DNA of 64,000 nucleotides. It comes from Porogramme epimiltina. Taxonomy: Eukaryota; Basidiomycota; Agaricomycetes; Polyporales; Polyporaceae. This document shows positions 1 to 11,705 of the stretch, piece by piece. A program made the position numbers and the translations under genes. The stretch lies in assembly GCA_900155495.1 (NCBI GenBank), contig FTLJ01000098.1, positions 1-64,000 on the forward strand. The letters run 5' to 3'. The notes beneath the pieces were generated by a model. That model was not told the DNA's origin, ran no database searches, and worked only from the letters and a program-made list of their open reading frames with translations. The first letter of the stretch is position 1. Each line of letters starts with the position of its first letter.

Positions 1-228
1 CGAAGGGAACGGAAAAACAGAAAGACCAGCCCCGCCCGCCCCCCATCCCCTCCCCTCCCCTCCCCCGCTTCTAGCGCGTCCCGGAACCCGCCCGCCAGCT
101 CCCGGCCGCGCTCCAGCCTCACCCAACCCCCGCCCTCGATCCGGCGCAGGCCCTCCTCCCACGGAGCCGCCCACCGACGTCATATCGCAGCCCCAGCGCG
201 CACGCAGGACGCTGGCAATCTCGCTCAT
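1..228 (-). other. possible 5' coding exon of a gene leaving the left edge
   Basis: On the minus strand an ATG at 228-226 opens a frame beginning MSEIASVLRARWGCDMTS, which looks more protein-like than the surrounding low-complexity DNA. Another frame just downstream reads WEEGLRRIEGGGWVRLERG, also plausible as protein. The two are in different frames, so a splice or an indel would be needed to join them. I do not recognise a family, and the composition is so GC-rich that chance open frames are likely. Offered only as a hint that a leftward gene starts here. Confidence 0.2.
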
Positions 229-570
229 GATCAGCTTTTTGGCGCCGCTAGCGCGTCAGGCACGCTCGCCGTGACGCTGCCGCACCCTTTGCTTCCCCCC
301 CCCTGCCCGCCGCCGCCGCACGCACGCGCGCGTGCGTGCCTGGCCCCCCGAACCGTTTGTATAGGAATCTCCTGCTAAGCAAGTGCTGGAGATGCGCCGC
401 CCGACGTGCCGCCGCGCCATTCAAATGTCCAGCCGCCGCGACCAGGCCCCACCCATTCGAACCACTCGAGCGCCGTGGCGCGCCCTGCGAGAGAAGAGAC
501 AGAGACCCTTTCCGCCCGAGCTTCGGGGCCTCGAGCTTCGACGGACGACAGTACGGCGCAACACGACATA

Positions 571-610
571 ACGCAACGCGACGCAGCGTAACGCAACGCA
601 ACGCAACGAG
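571..610. repeat. ACGCA-type pentamer repeat
   Basis: A run of imperfect ACGCA/ACGCG units covers this stretch, with similar units again near 1146. It is a simple-sequence repeat in the GC-rich left end. No function is visible. Confidence 0.7.
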
Positions 611-1343
611 ACACATGCCTCACGATTCCCTGCCCCGCGCGCCACGCCCGCGCACCCATCCCCGCGCACCCCGCCCGATGCGCCGCGAGCGGCGGGCCTG
701 GGGGGGGCTCGACGGCGCATCCGGCCGCACCGAGCACGCGCGGAGGCACACACGCCCGCAGACGATCGCGGCCTCACGTCCGCCCCTGCCTGTCCCCCGC
801 CTTGCGAGTCCGAAAATCCTGGAACGCCCAGCTGCCTGCGCCTTACGACACACCCCGCGCGAGCCGAGCACCGTTCCCAAGCTGCGAGGATGGGTGGGAC
901 GGGGCGGGGCGGGTCGGGGCGATCACACAACACGCACACGCACACGCGCACGCACGCAAGCGAGCAAACGCCAAACCCGCACGTACGGGCACCTGGCGCC
1001 TCGGAGAGCCCCTATGCAGCCTATCGCCGCCCTGAGATACGCACGGCACTTACGAACGAACGAACGGACGGACGGGCGGGACGACGGCCAGGCGGCGGAC
1101 GCGCCAGCCGCTGGTGGGTTGTGGTAATCGCCAGGTTCGCGCCTTACGCAACGCAACGCCCTTGCGGGCCCAGCTCGCGCGACGACACGCCTTCTCCCGC
1201 CCGGGCCCTCGAGGCGCGAGGCTCTCGCCCGCCGCGGCCGCGCACCGCGCACCGCTCGTTGCTGCGCGTGCGCGTGCGCGTGCGCGGCGCGGCGACGTCT
1301 ATCGCCGCGGCGCCTTCGAGCTTCAGGGTGAGCCCCTCCCTCA

Positions 1344-1368
1344 CCCCCCCCCCCCCCCCCCCCCCCCC
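1344..1368. repeat. poly-C tract (25 C)
   Basis: An uninterrupted run of 25 cytosines, preceded by a CGTGCG-type alternating purine-pyrimidine stretch at about 1262-1295. The exact length is prone to assembly or sequencing error. A long G/C homopolymer in a regulatory region can adopt unusual DNA structure, but nothing here shows a role. Confidence 0.85.
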
Positions 1369-2894
1369 GCCAATACACCCCTCTGCGCCTTCACCCATCC
1401 GCGCGCCGCCGAGGGCGGGCGCGTAACGAAAAAAAAGTAACGGGAGCCTGGTGTGGGCGTGCGGTTCGCGCCATCAGCTTCAAGCCCCAGGGGCGTGATG
1501 AGAGAGAGAGGCCTAGGGGTCTGTTTTCTATTTCCGGGCGGACGCTCTGTGTACATGTGCGTGATGTACTTGTGCGTAGCACTTCGTCGACGTCCCGCGC
1601 TGGGTCGTAAATAATAATCATCATCATCATTATCATCGCTCAAGGTCGGACGGACGCCCCGGGCGTGACACCTAAAAATTGACCCACTTATCGCCCGCAC
1701 TGGCCCAGTTCGTCGTCGACAGCTGCTGCCGCCTGCGCCGGGGACCGCCTTCCTCATGGACTGTATCGCGCGCACCGGCAGACGAGCTCCCGTCCGTCTA
1801 TCGTGTATGTATAAGGTCAGGCGCGCCCCGCCGCACCGCAGCCAGCTTCGGGACAACGATAGTCGCACATCCGGCCGTCCGGCGCTGCCGCCAACCCCCC
1901 TCGAGCGAGTAACTTACTGAGCGGCCAGATCTCAGACCCCACGCCTAGAGGGGCTCACGGCGACGTCCACGCCCGTCGCTCGTGGCCCCAATAGGCTTGC
2001 GGCCCGCGACGACAACGTCGACGTTCAATACGCTCAGCTTCGACTTCGCCCGCGGCGCCACCACCGCGCCCGCCCCCCAGTCGCCTGCTAGGAACGCCAG
2101 GCGGTCGCGGGGCCGCCCTCTAGCCCGCCCACCGACACATGCGCGCGCACACGAACGCGCCGTTCCTGGGAGCCCGAGCGGTGGAGACGAGGGTCCCTCG
2201 CTCGGTTGGCGACTCAGGGGGGTACACACTCAGTACTCAACGTCAGCCCGGCAGCCGGGCGCATCTGCTCCGCCCACCCCTCTCCTAGCGACGCTGTCGC
2301 CCAGGAACCACCGCCATGGGGAGGGGGGGCTGGATAGGCTTCGGGGGCGCTGCGTGCGGGAGCCTCCCGAGCCCCGGTCCCCCGAAGCTGCAGGGCTGAT
2401 GAGGGCCGGCCGTGCGCACCCTGGATACCTGTGGGTGGCGCAGCTGATGCACGCCCCTCCCGAGGCCGCCTCTTGGCTCCTTCGAGGGACGCTGTGAGAG
2501 TCGACCAATTGCATTTGAGAGGCGGGACACGGTCAGATGACGCGAGCCCACCCGTCCGTATTCGTATTGCACATTCGCATTCACGGTGGTGGCATTGGAC
2601 GGCGCACACGCGAACCTTGTTTTCGTACCGGAAGGCGACACGCAGCCGACAGTAGTTTGGCCCGGTCGCTTGAGGCGCACCACCGCGCCGCCCTGCAGCC
2701 CCGCTCATTCGTCTCCTTACGGCCACAGAGCACCAGGGCGACGGAGACATGCGGCGTCAACACTTCGCGCGTGCGCAAGGCGCTGCTGGTCAGTCGCAGC
2801 GCAAAAAGAGATAGCATCGATGGAGAGTAGACAACAGGGAACAAAAAAAGTACAACGCCTTCGATTGGCTCCGATAAATGGATACAACAGGGTT

Positions 2895-3717
2895 TCACTG
2901 CGGCGGCTGGAACCTGGGGCGCGCACGAAAAGTCAGCACGGACACGGGGGCGCAAAACTTTCTCCGCCACACGGCGAACACTCACCCTGGCGGGGGCCCA
3001 CCAAAGCCAGGCGGAGGCGGGAACTGCATCCCAGGTGGCCCACCGGGGCCGCCAGGGAACCCAGGCGGGCGGAAGCCGGGGGGCGCGCCAGGCATGCCGG
3101 GGGGCACGAACGACATGGGCGGTCTTGCGATTCCACCGGGGCCTCCTATTAGAAACGCACGGATCGGGACGCTGGAGAGTGTACGAAAGGCGATAGGCGA
3201 CGCACCTGGAGGCATCATGCCCATCCCACGGCCAGCTGGTGCTCCTCTTCCAGGACCAAACGGCATCTACGCGACGGAATCAGCATCTCGTGCCACAGCT
3301 CCGAAGAACACGAGTTCGCGGCGCAAAAAGTAGGGGTCACGTACCGCATTCTTCTTGTCATCGTCACCCGCAGGCGGCGGGCCCTCGACGCTCAAGCTAA
3401 CAACCGTCTCGCCGCGGAGGATGACGAGGCCGAGCGTGCGCTTCATCTCCTGCATCGGGCCCGCCTCGCTCTCGCCGGGCTTCTTCTTGGGCCGCACGCG
3501 GCGGAACTCCTCACACTCGGCCAGGACGAGGTTCATGTGGCGGTCGAAGGCGAGCATCTGCCCCACGAACGCGCGGCCGTCGTTGATCGTGACCTTGAGC
3601 CTCCAGTTGATGAGGCCGAGCATTTTGCCGCCTTTGGACTTGGGCGGAGGCTGCCGGACGTACGTGCCGCGGTCAGCATCAAAGACGTTAGGACGTACGA
3701 GGAGACCAACGGACCAT
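2895..3717 (-). CDS. SMB1: small nuclear ribonucleoprotein-associated protein B (SmB)
   Basis: Core Sm protein of the spliceosomal snRNPs; SmB joins the heptameric Sm ring on U1, U2, U4 and U5 snRNA. The Sm fold is clear: Sm1 (MLGLINWRLKVTINDGR, FVGQMLAFDRHMNLVL) and Sm2 (LGLVILRGETVVSLSVEGPP). A Gly/Pro/Met-rich tail follows, typical of SmB. My model has five exons: 3715-3717 (ATG only), 3345-3650, 3206-3266, 2986-3145 and 2895-2913. They sum to 549 nt, or 182 residues plus stop, and close in frame. The start is the ATG at 3717 (context accATGg), directly followed by a 64-nt intron with a GTCCGT donor and a gctgac branch site. The internal Met at 3623 is an alternative start but would lose the conserved PPPKSKGGK leader. 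Divergent from the nitronate monooxygenase gene. Confidence 0.93.
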
Positions 3718-4342
3718 GGTGGGCAAAGATTTTTGAGGAACGAGGCAGACGGCGAGGAGGAGCGTGCAGGCGATGAGCGCGAGGTCCAAGGCCGCGTGCC
3801 AAACACGACCAAACACTTCCCGCGGTGGCTGGGCGCTTCGCTACCATGTTCAATGTCACCTTCAACAAGTTCGGACGATCTACCACTTGATGGTTATCCC
3901 TTGACCCGAACGCGGTTGGGCTCACTAACGTGGACACACATCTGTATATGAGGTTGGTCATCTGACGCCTTCGTTGCTTCTGTAAATCCCCTTTGGTATG
4001 TCTCGAGGGTTCAGAAATTCGTCATATGCTCTCAAAGTCCTCGTGTTTGTAGCCCTGAACGCACATCCTGCAGGCAGTCGACCTCGGGCATGCTTGCAAA
4101 GCACTTGCTAGCAATTCAGACGCAGCAGTAGCGTGACCGTCGTGCATACTTCTCTCGCTGTCGGTCTTCGGCCGGGATCGGACTATCGGTCTCAATCGGA
4201 CCAGGACACAGTGTATGAGATTCACCACCTCCAACTTGACCAGCGGTGCATGATATTAAAGGGAGCGTGCTGGAACTCACATCGAGGCAGATAATTCCAC
4301 CGAACCGTGACCTATAATTCTATAAGATCAAGCTACGTCACC
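3718..4342. promoter_or_regulatory. divergent intergenic region, SmB / nitronate monooxygenase
   Basis: 625 bp between the start codons of two divergent genes; it must hold both promoters and 5' leaders. I see no clear TATA box and no further gene. Confidence 0.5.
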
Positions 4343-5805
4343 ATGCAAGCGGTGAAGACTAGCCTTACACGCCTGCTCGGTGAGCCCCCCTCCCGCAGCA
4401 CGTTTTATCCACTGAACGAACACATACGACGCTCCCACTGCGGCCAGGCATCCGCTCACCCGTCGTTTGCGGTGCGATGGCTGGAGGGACATCTGTTCAG
4501 CTGGCCGTAAGTTCATACGTAAAAACTCATGGTCACGCCACCGATCATACTGCCGTATCCAGGTCGAGGTGACCCGAGGCGGGGGCTTCGGATTCGTAGG
4601 AGCAGGCAGGGCTCTCCCTCGCATCCGCTGTTTCCCCCACTTGACACGTTGGCGCATCCACAGCCTTCATACAGCCTGACAAGCTGCGCGAGGACCTCGC
4701 GCTTGCCCGCCGTAGCTTCCCGGAGCTTGGGCCCAACAAGCCTATCCCGATAGGCATCGGTTTCATAGCGTGGCTCCTCGACTCCAAACCGGACGCGGCC
4801 AAGGCACTCATCGACGTTGTACTCGAGAACGGCGTCCAGGCGCTCTGGCTCGCGTTCGGCGATGACGTCCACCGCTGGATCGAATACGCGCGGACCTCGC
4901 CCGCAGGCTCCGGCTCCACACACAAGCCGCTCCTCTTCGTGCAGGTCACCTCCGTCGAGGAAGCGCTTACAGCGGCGAATCAATGGAAAGCGGACGTGAT
5001 CGTAGCTCAAGGTGCGCGCCGGCGTGCGTTTTTTCTGGGGGCGATTGCCGGATAACGAGCGCACTGCTCCTCGTCCTTCTTTTCGCGTCTCGCTCGCGCC
5101 TCCCTGGTCGTGAATGCTAACGGCTACCCAGGTAACGAGTCCGGTGGTCACGGTGGCGCAACCGCGCCCAGCACCCTCACGTTGGTGTCCGAGATCCTGG
5201 ATGCCCTCCCGACGGACGGGTCCGCGCCTCCTGTGCTGGCCGCTGGTGGGCTGGCGACCGGCGGTCAGGTCGCCTCATACCTCACCCTAGGAGCCGCCGG
5301 TGCGGTCCTCGGAACGCGCTTCCTCCTTACACCGGAAAGCCCCTACTCATCCGCCCAGAAGGCCGCGCTGCTCGCCGCGCGCTCGAGCTCGACCGTCCGC
5401 ACGATGGCGATGGACTATGCCCGCGGCACTTACGGCTGGCCTGCGGGCATCGACGGCCGCGGCATCCGGAACAAGATCTACGAGGATATCGACGCCGGGG
5501 TCGAGCACGCCGTCGTGCAGGCGCGCTTCGCCGACGCCGCCAAGCGCGGCGACCCAGACTACATGGTCGTCTGGAGCGGGCAGGGCGTATCGCTCATGAA
5601 CGAAATCAAACCCGCAAAGGTCCGTCACGCCTTTTCCTCAGCGCGTTGCACCACCCTGCGGCCGTGGTGCGCCCTGGTGGTCTGTTACGATGCCGTGACT
5701 GATTTCGATGCTCGCTTACCTCCACAGGACGTCATGGCGGAGCTGCATGTAGACATCGTGCGAGCCCTGCAGCGGTCGCGGGATCTGCTTCAAGACCAGG
5801 ACTAG
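4343..5805 (+). CDS. nitronate monooxygenase (2-nitropropane dioxygenase family)
   Basis: FMN-dependent TIM-barrel enzyme that oxidises alkyl nitronates, such as propionate 3-nitronate, to carbonyl compounds and nitrite. Family marks are the N-terminal leader MQAVKTSLTRLLG, the flavin-binding start PVVCGAMAGGTSVQLA, the glycine-rich TRGGGFGFVGA and the QGNESGGHGG loop with the conserved active-site histidine. Further down come PVLAAGGLATGGQV and GTRFLLTPES. Six exons: 4343-4379, 4448-4506, 4563-4605, 4664-5011, 5132-5619 and 5728-5805, giving 350 residues in frame. The third intron (4606-4663) has a GC rather than GT donor, chosen because it restores GFVGAAFIQPDKL in frame. The protein has no signal peptide. 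A detoxification role is inferred from the family. Confidence 0.92.
4606..4663 (+). other. probable GC-AG intron in the nitronate monooxygenase gene
   Basis: Exonic GGAGCAG is followed by GCAGGG, and CCACAG precedes the next exon 58 nt later. No GT donor in the interval joins the conserved GFVGA segment to FIQPDKLREDLALARR in frame. The preceding CAG matches the strong exon-side pairing usually needed by GC donors. Confidence 0.65.
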
Positions 5806-6729
5806 GCGCGGAGCCAGTATATCTGTTCGAGATCCGCCCGAATGGTCCTGTACTGTACAATAAGGCCCTGTAACGTCAGCTTATCACCGCCACCTGCCCT
5901 CCCGCCTGAGCTTCTGTCACGCTCCCCGAAGGCGGGCGGCAGCAAATGCGCCGCACAGTTTTCAAACAGCCTGTGCGGCCCGCCTTCTATCCGCGGGGCA
6001 TCGCTCCAAAGTTTCGCTGAGCCCAGAGAGCGGATGCGTGGCTGAACTGCCTCGCCGCCGCCCCGCGCAGTGAGGCTTCTACCGCCGGTATGTCTACCAC
6101 ATTACGTCGTACTGCCGCCCCCATCCGATCTCCATGGGCGAGGGATCAGAGGACGGCACCCGGTATGGTTCTGCAAATCATGAATGCCGTGAAGTCGCCC
6201 CTCAGGTGACCATCACCATGACCCGGTCCTACAAGCTACTTGCCATCTGCTCGACGCCTCCGCAACCCGCTGTGCATTATACACGTCTTATGTGCACTCA
6301 TTGGTCCGTCTCCATCACCGGTGGCCGGGCCCGCGTTGCGATGATGGAAGTAATTGGGAAATACCGCTGTCGGTCTCGCGAGCCAGCCTAAGTATTCCTT
6401 CACTCGTGAGAGTAGGTGCTGCTGTGGCATAGAACGGCGCCGCCATCCGAATATCGAATTACCTACCAACGCCGAGGGCGGAGTCCCACCTCGATGGCGG
6501 GTGTTCGGCGCAGTCCTCGGCAGTAGGAACCCGTTCTCAACAAGCTGAGTTGTGACATCCAGGGGCGTCCGGAACTCGGGTGAGTGGTCCGTAGACCGAA
6601 TAGAGCATCGGGGGAAGAGATTTGGCCACATGACCTCAGGGAGCGGAAGCGGAAGAGAGATTCTATTTGTGACAGTGCAAGACTTCTAACATACTCGTAC
6701 AGGCTTACAGTAAACGAAAAGAGAACAGG
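5806..6729. other. convergent intergenic region
   Basis: About 0.9 kb between the stop codons of the nitronate monooxygenase (+) and pyruvate carboxylase (-) genes. It should contain both 3' UTRs. The small open frames here show no recognisable protein, and no RNA gene or repeat was seen. Confidence 0.6.
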
Positions 6730-9700
6730 TTAATGCACAATCTCCACCACAAGGTCGCCCTGGTTGATCGAATCCCCTGAGAAGCGCCACAGTTAATTAT
6801 ATCCTCGAACTCTCGATAAAGCCGTCTTACCTTCATGCACGACAACCCGCTTGATGTGACCAGATACAGGTGCGGTAACTGAAGACTCCATCTGTGAAGA
6901 AAGTTGCGTTCAGTGAAGTATTTTACCACAGACTGAACAATCGATACACACCTTCATCGCGCTCATGACTACGAGGGATCAAACCTTCAGGACATATCTA
7001 GCTAGAACAACCAACAGGCGACTCACCGCAGATAGGGTCACCCTTCTTGATCTCATGGCCCTCCTTGACGCGAACTTCAACAACGACACCCGACATTGGC
7101 GCCCCAACGGAGCCAGGATCGGTCGTCGCCCTCTCGCGGGAGACGGTCTCGACCGCCGAGTTGTTGTCCTCGACAGAGACCGCACGGACCTGGGCGAATT
7201 CAGTATAGTCCCTCTTGAACGTCGAATTTTAAACACTCACTTCACCGTTGACCTCGAACCAGACATCACGCAGAGCACGGCCCTCGATGACGGGGCCAAC
7301 AGCCATGAGACGAATGATGAGGGTCTTGCCCTTCTCGATGTCGATCATCATCTCCTTCCCAACGTCGGGCCGTGCAAGGAAGTAACGAGTGGGAACAACG
7401 CTGGGAAGTTCGTGTCATGAAGAATCCTTTGCCGAGAAGGCGCAGTAGTCATACCTCAGGTCACCATACTTCTCAATGAATCCTTGGTATTCCTCGAAGA
7501 CCTGAAGAGCAAACATTAGAGAGTACTTCGAATAGTTGGTCATTATTTCTCACCTTCGGGTACATGACATACGACGTGACATCCGAGTCCGTGATGTGCT
7601 TGCCGAACTTGCTACGGAGCTCAGCCTTGATCTTCTTGAACTCGATGGGCGGCATGTTGATACCAGGCCTGCCATCGATCTTCGGCTTGTTGCGGATGAT
7701 CTTGCTACGAAGAGGCTCAGGGAAGCCACCAACTGGCTGACCGAGATAGCCCTGGAAGAACTCGACGACAGACGAAGGGAAGTCCAGTTGGTCCGCGCGT
7801 TCCAAGATATCCTTCTTCGAAACACCATTTTGAACCATCCATTGCGCAAAGTCGCCAACAACCTTGGACGAGGGGGTGACCTTGATGATGTCTCCGCACT
7901 ACGTTGGATGTAGTCAGCACTGAATTGACATGGGTGCGAGTGCGCATGACTCACAAGCTCGTTCGCCTCGATGTACTTCTTCTTGACCTCTGAGTAGAAC
8001 TGTTAGCTGAGTCCCTAAGTTCCCAGAGACAAAATGAACTCGCCTGTCCACTGCGTACCGAGGCCGAGCTGCGCGGCTTGGAACTAAGGAAAAGTAGCAA
8101 CTCGTAAGCAGCCCACCAGGAAAGGCGTAACCTGAGAACATACCATCAAGTTCGTGTACTGACCGCCAGGCATCTCGTGGTCGAAGACACTGGAGTCGGA
8201 CGCACGAACGTTCGCCTCGAAGCAGCTGTACAGTGTGCGCACTTGTGTCCAGTAGGTGTTGAGCGCCTGGATGTCCTCATAGCGAATGCCAGTGCCGAGG
8301 TTGCTTTGCTCCAAAGCACCGCAGACGGCACCCATGGGGGGCTGCGAGGTAAGGCCAGACATGCCTAGGCAGGATTTGGTCAGAAAACACGACACTAATA
8401 ACACATTCGTGTTCTCTCACTGTCGATAGCAACGTCGACCACATCCGCACCAGCGGCAGCAGCGGCGATCATACTGGCAGTCGAGATACCAGCCGTGTCG
8501 TGAGAGTGGACGTGAATGGGGAGGTCGGGGTACTTTTGCCGGATCGCGCCAATGAGCCTACGAGAAAACGTTAATTCCATTCCACGAAGTAGTATAGGGG
8601 GAGCCTACTCACAGTTTCGCCGCCTCGGGCTTGAGCAGACCAGCCATATCTTTGATACCGAGGACGTGAATGCCCTCCGCGACGAGCTGGTCGACGAAGT
8701 CAAGGTAGTACTGGAGCGTGTATTTCGTCTTCTTGGGGTTCGCGACGTCACCGGTGTAGCAAACAACGGCTTCACAAACACCACCGGCCTTCTTCGCCGC
8801 GTCGATACCGAGCTTCATCTGTGAGGAAAGAGGAGGTTATTTAGAGGGAATGTGTGAGATTTAAGGCCCACGAACATTCTCTGAATATCCAGGTCAGTAA
8901 AATATCAACAGTATACATACCCACAAAACATACCGATGTAGTTCAGGGAGTCGAACACACGGAAGATGTCCAGACCGTTCTCAACTGCCTTCTTGGAGAA
9001 GTCGTAGATCGCGTTGTCCCTGCAGTCACATTAGTACTGTCAACGTCCATAATTGCGTGAACTACATACGGGTAGCTCGTGTAACCAACACCGTTGGCGC
9101 CACGGACGAGGGCCTGGAAGGGCACATTGGGGACGAGCTTACGGAGGGTGCGCTACATCGCAAGTATCAGTAAGCGACGCATACATGGGCCGAAGACGCT
9201 ATAACTCACCAGGCGCTCCCAAGGATCCTCGTACAGGAACCGCATGGCGACATCGAAGGTTGCACCACCCCAGCACTCAATACTGTATGCGTTCGCAAGC
9301 GCATAACTAGTCTCCTTCGCGATGTTTACCATATCAATTGTGCGGAGACGAGTCGCAAGGAGGGACTGGTGCGCATCACGCCACGTAGTGTCCATGATGA
9401 GAACACCCGGGTACTCGCGCACGGCCTTGGCGAATGCCTCTGGACCCTTCTCGACGATGATGTTGCGCCAGCCGACCTCGCACGGGAAGGACGCGTCGAG
9501 AGGAGGGCCCTCGGGGTCTTCGCGGTTGACAAATTTGGGGATGTCGATCTCGTCCCTGAGGCCGGGTTCGCCGGCTTGGCCCTTGATCGAGGAGCCGTTG
9601 ACGGCGAGGTCTCCGAGGTAAGCGAGGAGCTTCTGAGCACGGTTTTGGCTCTGAACAAGCTTGAACAACTCGGGAGTATCGTCGATGAACTGCAAGTTGT

Positions 9701-11705
9701 GTTAGGAGATGCATTCGTTCGGTTTATTATCGAACTGACCGTGGTCCAGGTCTTGCCACCAATGAAAACGTCGTGAGTCAATAGGCGGAACAGGAAGGGG
9801 ATGTTGGTCTATAGAGAAGTAATGTGAGAATATGAAGGTGCCGACATGCAATCCTTGTAATACCTTAACACCGCGGATACGGAATTCGACGAGGGCGCGA
9901 AGCATCTTCCTACGAGCAACCTCGTAGGTCGTGCCGCTCACAGTAACCTTGACCAGTAGAGAGTCATAGTGGGGCTGTGTAACACGAATCCGCTCAGATT
10001 TCATTCCTCTGTTTCACTGACTTAGAACTTACAGTGATCTGAGCGCCAGCGAAACCGGAGCTTGCATCGAGACGAACACCGTTACCACCCGCGCTGCGGT
10101 ACACTTCAATCTTTCCAGTATCTGGCTGGAAGCCGGCAGCGGCGTCTTCGGTCGTGACACGGCACTGAATGGCAAAGCCACGCTTGGTGATGGCCTCCTG
10201 AGTGAGACCGAGCTGCGGGAGCGTTGCGCCTGCAGCAATCTGAATTTGCGCCGCAACAATGTCGATGCCCGTGATCTCCTCTGGTTGGCGATGAGTCCCA
10301 TTGTCGCCTCACAGAATATCATTTTGGAATAATTACCAGTAATGGTGTGCTCGACTTGAATACGGGGGTTAATCTCGATGAAGTAGTGCCTTCCCATCTG
10401 GTCAACCAAGAACTCAGCAGTACCCGCGTTCCTGTACCCGACGCTCTTCGCAAGCTTGATGGCGTCAGACAGAATCGCCTTTCGGACCTCCTCCGGCAGG
10501 TGGGTAGCAGGCGCAACCTCAACGACCTTCTGATGACGACGCTGGACCGAGCAGTCACGCTCAAAGAGGTGAACGGTGTTACCAGCAGCGTCGGCAAGAA
10601 TCTGGACTTCGATGTGACGGGGACGTTCGAGGAAGCGCTCAATGAAGACGGTGCCGTCACCAAAGGCTGACTTCGCCTCGGACACAGCCCGCTGGAATGC
10701 GTCCTTGAAGTCAGACTGCTCGCGAACTACACGCATGCCCCGACCGCCGCCGCCCATCGCGGCTTTGATAATGACTGTATTCACTGGTCAGATGATGGCG
10801 GTGGAAGCCTATAGCGAACACCATACCGGGGAATCCATACTCCTTGATGAATGCGTCGGCCTCTTCCCAGGAGTCGACAGCTCCAGGTGTTCCGGGGACG
10901 ACCGGGACACCGATCTTAATAGCTGATATGGGGGATTAGTGTGGCGGGGCTACCGTAAGGACGCATATACTCACCAATCGTACGAGCCTTAGTCTTGTCG
11001 CCCAGCGAATCGATGACCTCAGGGGATGGTCCGACGAATGCGAGGCCAGCCATTTCCACTTTGCGCGCGAACTCTGCATTCTCGGACAGGAAACCATATC
11101 TGCCAACCGGAAATACACGCAAGGTCCGGTTCTGAGGATTATCTGGCTTCAAATGCGGACGCGAGAGAGCGCGTACCCAGGGTGAATCATGTCCACGCCA
11201 TGCTCCAGAGCGATTCTGATGATGTCGTCCTGCGCGAGATATGCGCCCACGGGGGTGAGACCTTTCCCGACCTGGTACGCCTCATCGGCCTAATGGCGCG
11301 CCGGCGGGTGTCCGACAGAAAGACAGACCCGTTCAGACGCGCGATAAAGGCGGTCAGGACGGACAAACACATGCCTTCTGACGGTGGGCGGAGAGCCGGT
11401 CCTCAAAGGAGAAGATGGCGACGGTGTGCATCGCGAGCTCATGGGCCGTGCGGAACACACGGATGGCAATTTCCTAGAGGCGCAGCATGTGATGAGCACA
11501 AAGGCGCGCGACAATGAGCGCGACATGGGGGGCGTACACCGCGGTTTGCGACGAGGATCTTGGTCAACGGGCCAGAGTGGCCGGCGGACTTGCGCCGCAT
11601 CGTCTGGATGGAGTGCACAGGGGTGCCGGGAGCACTGGGGCTGCCGGCGAACATGGCTGCAAGGCGGGGCGGGTGGAGGGTCGCCGAAGTGGTGGACGAC
11701 GCCAT
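6730..11705 (-). CDS. PYC: pyruvate carboxylase
   Basis: Biotin enzyme that carboxylates pyruvate to oxaloacetate with ATP and bicarbonate, replenishing the TCA cycle and supplying oxalate and gluconeogenesis. Domains in order: biotin carboxylase ([33 protein letters not shown]-grasp loop, [16 protein letters not shown]), carboxyltransferase ([45 protein letters not shown]), allosteric/tetramer region and a C-terminal biotinyl domain (MSAMKMES, then [12 protein letters not shown] and [11 protein letters not shown] before the stop at 6732-6730). Start ATG at 11705 gives a 50-odd-residue leader without a clear mitochondrial presequence, fitting the cytosolic fungal enzyme. The gene is cut by many short introns; the biotin-lysine exon is only 17 nt (6952-6968). 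I did not sum every exon, so single boundaries may be off. Confidence 0.97.
6952..6968 (-). other. 17-nt micro-exon encoding the biotin-attachment motif
   Basis: On the minus strand the sequence TCATGAGCGCGATGAAG lies between an upstream AG and a downstream GTGTGT. It joins CCTATCTGCG upstream and ATGGAGTCT downstream to give PICVMSAMKMES, the biotinylation loop, with the biotin-accepting lysine encoded by the last codon of the micro-exon. Confidence 0.85.

Larger units (their letters stand above)
1..2894. other. GC-rich, repeat-laden intergenic region
   Basis: No gene could be supported with confidence in this 2.9-kb stretch. It is very rich in G and C and full of simple-sequence runs: ACGCA-like pentamers, CA/CG dinucleotides, GAAC/GGAC tetramers, CGTGCG hexamers, a C25 tract and ATC trinucleotides. 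Many long open frames exist on both strands, but they are rich in Arg, Ala, Pro and Gly and overlap one another, as expected in stop-poor GC-rich DNA. One possible exon of a leftward gene lies at about 1-228 and is listed separately. The right end is the 3' flank of the SmB gene. Confidence 0.6.

Noticed and set aside
425..510. tRNA-like B box (GGTTCGAAT on the minus strand)
   Set aside because: The flanking bases do not form the T-stem, and no A box, anticodon arm or acceptor stem could be drawn.
336..1127. 263-codon open frame in the GC-rich left end
   Set aside because: Arg/Pro/Ala/His-rich, overlapped by long frames on both strands and made partly of simple repeats; long open frames are expected by chance at this GC content.
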